Below are positions 55,811-64,000 of a stretch of DNA of 64,000 bases, piece after piece; within the stretch, counting starts at the first letter, position 1; every line of letters begins with the position of its first letter. The DNA is taken from the NCBI RefSeq assembly GCF_905147365.1, contig NC_056407.1, forward strand, positions 24,703,980 through 24,767,979, read 5' to 3'. Under the pieces are notes generated by a model. The model did no database searches. It worked only from the letters and a program-made list of their open reading frames with translations, and was not told where the DNA came from. The stretch comes from Aricia agestis (lineage: Eukaryota; Arthropoda; Insecta; Lepidoptera; Lycaenidae). Made by a program: the position numbers and the translations under genes.

Positions 55811-55941
55811 AAGAGCCTGCGAATGCCAGACAAGTTTACCTAACTCCATAGTTGCTGGTCGTTCTTATCTCTGTAAAGGCCTCAAACAGGTAAACTTTAA
55901 GCTTTACGAATCTGAGGAAGGTCTGGCCGTCGCAGGCTCTT
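55811..55941. mobile_element. Small MITE with AAGAGCCTGCGA ends
   Basis: AAGAGCCTGCGAATGCCAGA and its inverse bound 131 bp, with AAGTTTACCT / AGGTAAACTT paired further in. It lies in the cactus 3' flank. Confidence 0.7.
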
Positions 55942-57100
55942 ACTCTATAACGCAACTCCATAAGGCCGTATAACCTAATAGCATTTTTGATAATAACATT
56001 TATATTATGATGTTTTTGTTGATTGGTGGTTTCATATTGTGTGTTGAAAGTCTGTATTAAAATTTCGAATTTCTACGGTACATTATATTAATATAATTAT
56101 CATAATAATTCACATTGTGTATTTAGTATGTAATGTATTGCGCATTTTTCATCTACCAATTTACTTAATTTTGCAATATTTTCTGTAAATATAAAAGTAT
56201 ATTTTTATTAAAAAAATTGTTAAGTACTCATAATAATATGTCTTCCTATATGATGTATATTATTGTATTGTGTCTGTTTAATTTTAAGAATATTGTTGTA
56301 AATGTAGCGATAGTATGTTGTTAATGATGTGTTGTAGAATTGAAAATATTTATTGCCTTTCCAGTAAAAAAGATTTTTTCAAAAATATTGCATTTTATTT
56401 TCCGTTACTACAGCAACTATAACGTCTCGGTGACGTCACATAGACTCAAAGGTGAGTCAAAGTGACGTAATTTGCTATGATTAGGGTACTCATAACTCAC
56501 GTCAGCTTATCAGTTTCTTCTCAAAATCCAAGAAAGTTAGTATACTAATATTAAATTTATGAATATTTTAAATTCTATGACACACTAGATTTTCTACTTT
56601 GTATGTCGTATAAATGAATATAATTATATATTTTCAATTTCGTAACATTTTTAGTGCACACTTTTATTTATTTTCAAATGATAAAATAGTTGGTACACGA
56701 TCGACTCAAAATTTAAGTGTCTTGCTTTAACTTTTTTTCTAAAGTTTAGTCAAGACAAATGGTATGACTATGAGTATGACATACCTATTATTATTATAAT
56801 AACTTTAGGCAGACTTTTTAAGTATTTGATATGAGTTTGTACTAATTTTTTAAATATCGAATACTTTTCTCCTTTAAGATTTTTTTATTAACATACCAAA
56901 ATATGCCAATATAAAGTGTCAGTATGAAGCCTGGGTTACACTTGACTATCGTCACCAAATCTTTCTAGCGAAGCTATCTACTGTAATCTAAAAACGTCTA
57001 GTCCGTTAGACTATACCTACCTTGTATAATGATTCGGATTACTTATAATAATCAGATATGCTAATGAATGTACTGTTTACAACTTCTTGGCGGAAATGTA
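55942..57100. other. AT-rich intergenic stretch, nothing recognised
   Basis: No exon, RNA gene or repeat boundary was recognised. Confidence 0.4.
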
Positions 57101-57103
57101 TGT

Positions 57104-57320
57104 TCAATTAAATAATTTTATACGCTTTCCTTGCACTTATTCCACATTATTAAATTAGATTTATGACAAAATTATTACCTATAGGTATACACGACCCGTT
57201 TAAAAAAAACCTCAATGATGATTTTTTCGAAACCGGTCGTGTATAGGTATAATAATTTTGTCATAAATGTAATCTAATAAAGTGGGATAAGTGCAAGGAC
57301 AGTGTATAATTATTCAATTG
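57104..57320. mobile_element. Palindromic MITE (CAATT(A/G)AATAATT ends)
   Basis: Arms of about 100 bp: CCTTGCACTTATTCCAC, ATTAGATTTATGACAAAATT and CTATAGGTATACACGACC on the left are mirrored on the right. A fragment of the family lies at 11765-11815. Confidence 0.8.
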
Positions 57321-57930
57321 ATTATAATAATTAGTTTAGATACATAGTCATGAAACTGAAAATATCAGCCTATTTTGTTTGTACCAAAGTGGGAATACTG
57401 CCTGATTGTAAAGTTACTTTTCACTTTATCTGTTACTCATATTATTATTACGTAAGTAGTTATAAAATATTTCCCCTTACCAATAAAACAGGTATATGGC
57501 TGCGCAGCGTATTCGATTTTCGCTGTAAACCTATTTGTCTGTCTTGTGAAGAATTGTGACTATTTCAATTTGTCAGACGAAGACTATCACAGTTTTTTGC
57601 TAAGTAGGTAACTAAACAGTAAACATAATATTTTTACCAGTAAGGGGTTAATCCTATGTTTAATTTTATTACTTAGGTAATGTATTTCGATTGTGGATAT
57701 TGTACGCCCACCTTTAAGGTTTTGGTACCTTTTGTTTAGTGCTTACCTACTTACTTAATTTAATCTTGAATATATTATGGTGTTTAGTGATGTGATGTTT
57801 TATTTAATAAGCCCCAAAGTAAAAAAAATAATTACTTATAGCTGTTAGTAACAGTGTTTCCACCATAATAGAGCTGTAGCAACCGTATGTATTTGGTACT
57901 GAGTAACGAAACGTTACTCATGAATTCGTA
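57321..57930. other. Intergenic stretch, nothing recognised
   Basis: One 69-codon ORF (57350-57559) has no motif, and flanking sequence shows no splice logic; I do not call it. Confidence 0.4.
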
Positions 57931-58475
57931 TTTCCCCCGTTTTTTTCCACATTTTCCTCTATTTCTTAGCTCCTATTAGTCTTAGCGTGATAAAATATAG
58001 CCTATAGCCTTTCTCGATAAATGGGCTATCTAACACTGAAAGAATTTTTCAATCGGACCAGTAGTTCTTGAGATTAGCGCGTTCAAATAAGCCCTTTCAA
58101 ACAATTTCCCCCATTTTTCCACATTTTCCTCTATTTCTTTGCTCCCATCAGTCTTAGCGTGATAAATTATAGCTTATAGCCTTTCTCGATAAATGGGCTA
58201 TCTAATACTGAAAGAATTTTTCAAATCGGACCAACAGTTCCTGAGATTAGCGCGTTCAAATAAGCCCTTTCAAATAATTTCCCCCCGTGTTTTCCACACT
58301 TTCCTCTATTTCTTCGCTCCTATTAGTATTAGCGTGATAAAATGTAGCCTATAGCCTTCCTCGATAAATGGGCTATCTAACACTGAAATAATTTTTCAAA
58401 TCAAACCAGTGGTTCCTGAGATTAGCGCGTTCAAACAAACAAACAAACTCTTCCCAATTATAATTTTAGTTTAGA
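57931..58475 (-). mobile_element. Helitron-like element with three tandem units, minus orientation
   Basis: Inverse of the 5796-6512 family: three units with AGCGTGATAAAATATAGCCT and CTGAGATTAGCGCGTTCAAA, ending AACAAACAAACAAAC ... AGTTTAGA (TC at the 5' end on the minus strand). The CTAG end is missing. Confidence 0.75.
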
Positions 58476-58879
58476 TAACAACTAGGAGACCATATTTCAG
58501 CTCAAAAAAATGACATCTGGAAATTCAAGTTCCTATGTCTATGAAACACCTATGTGAAGTTAGCAACCGAGTTCAAGCTAAATGATTTTTATGTATGTCA
58601 TTCGATTGTACCCGGAGTGTACCCGATTGTACCGCAATTAAAATCGTTTGTACCTCAATAGGGTAGAAATGGGGGGGTGGTAAAATTTGCTTAGCAACCG
58701 ACATAAAGATACCGGAATTTCAATGATGCCATCTGGAAGAGTATCGTTTGTACCGGATTGTTACGAAAAAAAAAAACAAAAAAAAAAAATCCCTAAAAAT
58801 AAGGCTTTGTATGGAGTAGAAGGAAAGAAAGTATATAAAGCAGGTCAAATGTGTAAAAGAAGTTATTTTTTGAGGTAGT

Positions 58880-59896
58880 CGTTCGGTCTTGACGAATTTT
58901 CCAATATCTTACTATAAAAGTCGGAGTTATATTTTGCACCTCGCCAAAACAGAAAGATTATAAAAGAAGATACTATTCACTTTAAATTCACACAAAATTT
59001 TTTGAGGTACAAACGATTTTTTATATAGTAACAACGTCAGAAATTCGATCGGTCTTGACGAATTTTCCTATAACTTACTATAAAACTTTGAGTTAAATTT
59101 TGTAACTTTTACCGTTTGTACCTCGCCAAAACAGAAAGATTATTAAAGAAGATACTATTCACTTTATTTTAACATAAAATTTTTTAAGGTACAAACGATT
59201 TTTCATATAGTAACAACGTCAGAAATTCGATCGGTCTTGCCGAATTTTCCAATATCTTACTATAAAAGTCAGAGTTAAATTTTGCAACTTTTATCGTTTG
59301 TACCTCGTCAAAATTGAAAGATTATAAAAGAAGATACTATTCACTTCATATTCACCCAAGAAATTGTGAGGTACAAACGATTTTTCATATAGTAACAACG
59401 TCAGAGATTCTATCGGTCTTGACGAAATTTCCTATAACTTACTATAAAACTTTGAGTTAAATTTTGCATCTTTTATCGTTTGTACTTTGTAACTCGCCAA
59501 AACAGAAAGATTATTAAAGAAGATACTATTCACTTTATTTTCACAAAAACATTTTTGAAGAACAAACGATTTTTCATATAGTAACAACGTCAGAGATTCG
59601 ATCGGTCTTGACGAATTTTCCTATATCTAATGAAATCTCTATGAAACTCGGAGTTAAATTTTGTAACATTTATCGTTTGTACCATGCCAAAACCGAAAAA
59701 TTATTAAAGAAGATACTATTCACTTCATATTTAAACAAAAAAATTTGAGGTACATACGATTTTTCATATAGTAACAACGTCAGAGATTCTATCGGTCTTG
59801 ACGAAATTTCTTACATCTAACTATAAAACTCGGAGTTAAATTTTGCAACTGTTATCGTTTGTACCTCGCCAAAACCGAAAACATATTAAAGAAGAT
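58880..59896 (+). repeat. Tandem array of about 182-bp units
   Basis: Six units, spaced 182, 182, 189, 200 and 172 bp as judged by the TCGCCAAAAC landmark (58941, 59123, 59305, 59494, 59694, 59866). Each unit contains GGTACAAACGATTTTTCATA, AGTAACAACGTCAG, GATCGGTCTTGACGAATTTT and AAAGAAGATACTATTCACTT. TACAAACGAT also recurs in both terminal arms. Confidence 0.9.
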
Positions 59897-59897
59897 A

Positions 59898-61296
59898 GGG
59901 GGAGGGGGGGCACATTGATTCACGGGGCACATTGGTACAGTATCTATATCTCAAAACCGATAAACGCTACACAGTGCGGCACATCACTAGAATGCTCAAG
60001 GACATTCACAAGAATGACAGTTGTAACACCGCTCGCCGCCAGTTTGCCGTTGGGCCTCAACGGTCACTAACGTGTTAGAAGTGGCGTGCGCCGCTGCCTA
60101 CAAAAAAATACGTGAAATGTAATTGTGTCTCAGGAGGATACTCTTAGTTGTTTTTGTTATTATTTATTACTAAAGGTAAGTAAATATAGTTATTATTGTA
60201 TTTTAAAATGTTTTTGATTGCAAGATTATTATATATTCGATAAAATTAATTGTTTGTGGAAAAAGTCCTTTGGGGCACTTTGATACGGTAATGAGCGGGG
60301 TACAATGATACGTATCAATCTGCCCCTCTTGTGTATTAAAGTGCCCCGTCAAAAATAATAGTTTATTTTATTGTTTTTATTTTCTTTTTTTTAGAAAATG
60401 GTGCGCACGTACAAACCCAAAACTGATAGAAAAAATATCAATGAAGAAAACATTGAAGATGCAATACGTGAAGTATTGTCAAAGACTTTATCTATACGCA
60501 AAGCAGCCGACAAATATGGCATCAAAACTGCAACCCTACAACATCGCATAGAAAAAGCCAGAAAATCATTTGAAGCTACCAGAACATTATCTACAAATGA
60601 AGTATCCTCTTCATTACAAGCAGAATCTTCTTTATCACAAGCAGGTCCATCTTCACCACAAATAGCACCATCTATGGAGATGGCACAAATAGCATCATCT
60701 TCAGCACACACTACTACTGCAGCTTTATCATCACACACTGCTACAGCTACTTCATCAAACATCTATGGTTCCAAGTATACTGTTGCACAAGTTTTTTCAA
60801 CCGAACAAGAAAAGGCATTGACTCAATATTTATTGAATTGCAGTAAAATGCACCACGGCCTTACATTGAAAAAGCTTCTGACTTTCGGCATACGAATACG
60901 CAGAATTATCAAAGTGTAATTATCCAAAATCCTGGAAAGAAAACAAATGCGCTGGAAAAGATTGGGCAGCTGGCTTCAGGAAGAGAAACCGAGAATTGAG
61001 TCTACGAAAACCAGAAAACACAAGCGCAGCAAGAAGCTTTGCTTTCAATAAAGCTGCTGTAGCTCAATTTCATGATAATTACGAACGCATAATGAGACAA
61101 CACAATTTTACACCCGATCGAATAATAAACTTAGACGAAACAGGCATAAGCACAGTCCTTTCCACTCCTAAAGTTATTGCTGGAAGAAAACAAAGACAAG
61201 TGGGACAAATAGTTCTGCAGAACGCGGAGAGTTAGTTACTTTCTGTGGTATTATTACTGCAACTGGTTCTTCTCTTCCTCCAGTTTATGTCTTTCG
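59898..61296 (+). mobile_element. pogo/Tigger-type transposon, 3' truncated
   Basis: Starts GGGGGAGGGGGGGCACATTG after a TA in the tandem array. Subterminal variants of GGGGCACTTTGATACGG occur at about 60272 and 60298, with an inverted AAGTGCCCCG at 60345. Encodes a broken pogo-type transposase. The 3' part and right terminus are gone; at about 61297 the sequence switches to gypsy. Confidence 0.8.
60398..61294 (+). pseudogene. pogo-type transposase with psq HTH, frameshifted and truncated
   Basis: The frame from the ATG at 60398 encodes an N-terminal psq-type helix-turn-helix (about residues 16-55: LSIRKAADKYGIKTATLQHR), a Ser/Ala/Thr-rich linker and the start of the second DNA-binding domain (VFSTEQEKALTQYLL). 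Indels near 60880 shift the frame. The sequence resumes with CNYPKSWKENKCAGKDWAAG, FNKAAVAQFHDNYERIM and a first-catalytic-Asp motif INLDETGIST near 61130. Another frameshift near 61215 is followed by ITATGSSLPPVYVF, where it ends. The later catalytic residues are missing. The protein would be about 500 residues if whole. Not functional. Confidence 0.85.
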
Positions 61297-62714
61297 CGAA
61301 GGCCGTGTTCGGAAGACTGCAAACATTGTGTTAAGCAGGAATCTAATGAAGTAACATTAAAGTTAACGAAAACAAGTCCTTTGGGCCCATGGGAGAATGA
61401 TGCTATGAGGGAGGCTCAAGAAACAGATGACGACCTTCGGCACATCATCACATGGAAGAAACGGGGTGATGAAAAACCAATCTGGAGTGAGGTTGCACCC
61501 ACTGGCGCTGTCACTAAGGCGTACTGGGCGCAATGGGACAGCCTGATACTTCAAAACGGAATACTCTACCGGAAATGGGAGAAGACCAACGGCAGAGAGT
61601 TCCATCTTCAGATAGTTGTCCCAAGAACGAGAGTACCGGATGTTCTCCGTGAAATGCATGATGGCGTATCAGGAGGTCATCTAGGAGTAAAGAGGACGTT
61701 AACAAAAGTGCGAGAACGATTCTACTGGTTGCATTGTCGAGACGATGTACAGGATTGGTGCCGCAAATGCACTACTTGCGCTGCAGTGAAGGGACCACAG
61801 ACAAGGAGCCGTGGGAGCCTGCGCTTGTATAACGTTGGCGCACCGTGGGAACGAAACGCAGTTGACGTAGCTGGGCCATTTCCTGTAACGGAATCAGGAA
61901 ACAAGTATTTTATGGTTGTCATGGATTACTTCACCAAATGGCCCGAAGTGTTCGCCATACCAAACAAGGAAGCTACAACAGTTGCTTCTAAGCTAGTCGA
62001 AGAAGTAATATCTCGCTTTGGTGTACCTCTAGAAATCCATTCCGATCAGGGCAGGAATTTCGAATCGCAGGTCTTCCAGGAAGTGTGCAGAATTTTGGGA
62101 ATGCATAAAACGAGGACCACCGCGTACCATCCACAGTCTGATGGAATGGTTGAGAGATTTAACCAGACCCTTGAGAGGCATTTGGCGAAATTGGTAGATG
62201 ACAAACAAAAGGACTGGGACAAGTATATACCACTCTTCCTTCTGTCGTACCGTACCGCCGAGCATGAGAGCATAAAAGCTACCCCGGCGTATGTCAATTA
62301 CAGTAGAGAACTACGAGTACCAGTAGACCTTTTGACAGGAGGATCACCGGAAGAACCAAAGACCGTACAAGATTATGTCTGCGATATAAGGGAAAAGAAG
62401 CGCTATATACACGCCATGGTTCGGGAAAATGGGTTACAGTCAAGTGAGAACATGAAGACCAGATACGACCGGAAATCGAATACAAGCGGCTTCGAAGAAG
62501 GGTCACTGGTGTGGCTGCATAACCCAACTCGCCGAAAAGGCAATTCTCAAAGTTGCAGACCAAGTGGGACGGCCCATACAAAGTGGTTACCCGATTGAAT
62601 GATGTGACATACAGGATTCAAAAGCAACCAAGAGGGACATTCAAAGTGGTACACATAGACCGTCTGGCGCGTTACCATGGCAGTAACAATGATGCTCGGG
62701 ACGAGCATCTCTAA
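61297..62714 (+). pseudogene. gypsy integrase region of pol, one frameshift
   Basis: The frame is open from 61297 (RRPCSEDCKHC, the linker after RNase H) through the ATG at 61381 to 62598. An H2C2 zinc finger (HDGVSGGHLG ... CRKCTTC) precedes the integrase core with NAVDVAGPF, HSDQGRNFES and SDGMVERFNQ carrying the D, D and E residues. A single frameshift near 62545 separates this frame from the C-terminal part, which continues with KWDGPYKVV and VHIDRLARY to a TAA at 62712-62714, 11 bp before the LTR. The family is Ty3/gypsy; no chromodomain was seen. The 5' two thirds of pol is absent. Confidence 0.9.
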
Positions 62715-62725
62715 GAGGGGAGTAG
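62714..62725 (+). promoter_or_regulatory. gypsy polypurine tract
   Basis: AGAGGGGAGTAG lies directly before the LTR's TGTTACAG, the expected place for plus-strand priming. Confidence 0.7.
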
Positions 62726-63282
62726 TGTTACAGTACATGGTATACGGACACGTGGTGCGCAAGTACATACTCGAACCTTCTAGAAAGGTCTAATGTTTGT
62801 TTACGTGTTTACCCTTTATTTGTAAGCGTGTTTGAATTTAGACCTTATGACTGAGTCCATAAGGTCTAAATTAAATTCAACTTACTGCACTTATCGCAAG
62901 GACGGCAGTTTTATTGTGGTACATGCCCGAGCCTCCTAGAAATTTCCCACGGTTGTTTACTTGTTTACGTGAATCGGGAAATTTCTGGAATTCGTCTCGC
63001 CATATAAAAAGAGCCGCAGGCAGGCCCGGCAAGTTAGTTCGGTTCGAGCGATCATCAAGGCGATTTCCGAGTGACAACAAGTGATCAATAGTGAGTGAAC
63101 CAGTGAACCCTTCGACTTGGCTACGACCTAGGACAGTGATAGTGCTTAGTTATTGGACCTAGTGATTAGTGTTTGGACTTAGTGCTAAGTGTTGTGACCT
63201 AGTGTTTAGTGCAGTGTTAATAAAGTCTTCAAGAGAGTCACCAGGTCTTTCTCTCCGAATCCTCGAACCCTAGCACGTAACA
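62726..63282 (+). repeat. gypsy 3' LTR, 557 bp
   Basis: Starts TGTTACAGTACATGG and ends CACGTAACA. Contains TATAAAAA at 63003-63010, AATAAA at 63219-63224, a hairpin (TTTAGACCTTATG and inverse) near 62835-62873 and short tandem AGTG(A/T)TTAGTG repeats before the poly(A) signal. All promoter parts of an LTR are still present. Confidence 0.88.
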
Positions 63283-63704
63283 GTAAGATATTGGAAAATT
63301 CGTCAAGACCGAACGAATCTACCTCAAAAAATAACTTCTTTTACACATTTAAACTGCTTTATATACTTTCTTTCCTTCTACTCCATACAAAGCCTTATTT
63401 TTAGAGATTTTTTTTTTGTTTTTTTTTTCGTAAAATAAAAAAAAATTAACTTTAAAAACGGGTACAATCTGGTACAAACGATACTCTTTCAGATGGCATC
63501 ATTGAAATTCCGGTATCTTTATGTGGGTTGCTAAGCAAATTTTACCACCCCCCCATTTCTACCCTATTGAGGTACAAACGATTTTAATTGCGGTACAATC
63601 GGGTACACTCCGGGTACAATCGAATGACATATATAAAAATCATTTACCTTGAACTCGGTTGCTAACTTCACATAGGTCTATGAAACTCGATTTTCGATCC
63701 ACTG

Positions 63705-63892
63705 TGCGCCACGCGTCCGCCGGCAGAAGAAAGTGCTCGCGGCACCTCGCGACGCCTCGAGGCGCCTCGCGGCGACGCGCGCGGTCGCGGGCACCCGCGA
63801 GCACTTTCCGCCGACGGACGGGCGGCGCCACGAGCCCTTTCCGCCGACGGACGCGCGGCGCCACGAGCCCTTTTTTTTTTTTTTTTTTTTTC
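63705..63892. repeat. GC-rich repeats and poly-T run at the right edge
   Basis: GAAAGTGCTCGCGG and its inverse CCGCGAGCACTTTC bracket a very GC-rich segment. A 35-bp unit with CCGACGGACG and GCGGCGCCACGAGCCCTTT is then repeated in tandem, followed by about 22 T. It may be the head and tail of an unidentified element. Confidence 0.6.
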
Positions 63893-64000
63893 TTTTTTAT
63901 TTTTTAAGTTTTCAAGCGATACTAGTAGTTATAAGTATGTAAATAAAGTTTAAAATTATTTCACACTACAAGTGCTCTTCACGCCGCTGCCGGCCGCTGC

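Larger units (their letters stand above)
61297..63282 (+). mobile_element. Ty3/gypsy retrotransposon, 3' half only
   Basis: Contains the end of pol (61297-62714) and one LTR (62726-63282). The gag, protease, reverse transcriptase and 5' LTR are missing. Its left edge joins directly to the pogo transposase, and its right edge ends exactly where the Foldback right arm begins. Confidence 0.9.
58548..63677. mobile_element. Foldback-like (FB-type) element, 5.1 kb, with nested pogo and gypsy
   Basis: Inverted ends of 365 bp (58548-58912) and 395 bp (63283-63677) begin ACCTATGTGAAGTTAGCAAC. The 9-bp sequence CTATGAAAC occurs directly at 58539-58547 and 63678-63686. Inside the left arm lies a 182-bp tandem array (58880-59896). 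Long inverted ends, tandem repeats within the arm and a 9-bp target duplication are the features of Drosophila FB elements. The core is occupied by a pogo-type element and the 3' half of a gypsy element, inserted later. No FB-related gene remains. Confidence 0.8.

Noticed and set aside
61381..62598. Intact 405-residue host gene
   Set aside because: It is the integrase part of gypsy pol; the frame is open upstream of the ATG and the LTR follows.

Overview
The window is from an insect nuclear genome, almost certainly a moth or butterfly. It is AT-rich, its genes are split by introns, and it is packed with repeat types usual in Lepidoptera: Helitron-like elements that begin TCTATACTAATATTATAAA and end with a GTCGCGGGCAACAGCTAG hairpin end, the dispersed GGCCAAGTGCGAGT repeat, tRNA-headed SINEs, mariner, Bel-Pao, gypsy and many small inverted-repeat elements. 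There are no CRISPR arrays, operons or bacterial features.

Only one complete host gene is visible: cactus, the insect IkB that inhibits Rel/Dorsal-type NF-kB factors in Toll signalling. Five plus-strand coding exons (22947-23308, 26475-26809, 47808-47896, 48606-48818, 54813-54899) join in phase to give a 361-residue protein. It has an N-terminal DSGYLS degron, six ankyrin repeats and an acidic C-terminal tail. Its introns hold most of the mobile DNA in the middle of the window. A second host gene runs off the left edge on the minus strand; its first two coding exons (845-916 and 549-613) were found by eye and I do not recognise the product. A processed pseudogene of ribosomal protein eL42 (RPL36A) lies at 6698-7068.

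Layout. 1-1100: start of the minus-strand gene. 1.1-7.1 kb: dispersed repeats, SINE, three Helitrons, eL42 pseudogene. 7.1-12.6 kb: a hAT-type MITE and a 5-kb stretch bounded by inverted repeats that holds a degenerate tandem array. 12.6-21.2 kb: Helitrons, a duplicated SINE/Helitron block, palindromic MITEs and a nest of elements inserted inside each other. 21.2-22.9 kb: cactus upstream region with a 473-bp foldback and a hAT-type MITE. 22.9-54.9 kb: cactus. Intron 1 carries a 1.49-kb element with about 350-bp inverted ends and another hAT-type MITE. Intron 2 (21 kb) carries a 5.1-kb Bel-Pao element, a broken Tc1/mariner-type transposase and an apparently intact mariner. Intron 4 carries a long TA microsatellite, two abutting inverted-repeat MITEs and a MULE-like element. 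54.9-58.5 kb: cactus 3' flank with small MITEs and a Helitron. 58.5-63.7 kb: a Foldback-like element with 365-395-bp inverted ends, internal 182-bp tandem repeats and a perfect 9-bp target duplication. It contains a pogo-type element fused to the 3' half of a gypsy element. 63.7-64 kb: GC-rich repeats and a poly-T run.

How sure. The cactus model, Bel-Pao, mariner, gypsy and the eL42 pseudogene rest on clear protein motifs and junctions read by eye. Repeat families are named by structure (ends, target duplications, internal motifs) and not by database match. All boundaries were read by eye, so any of them may be off by a few bases.
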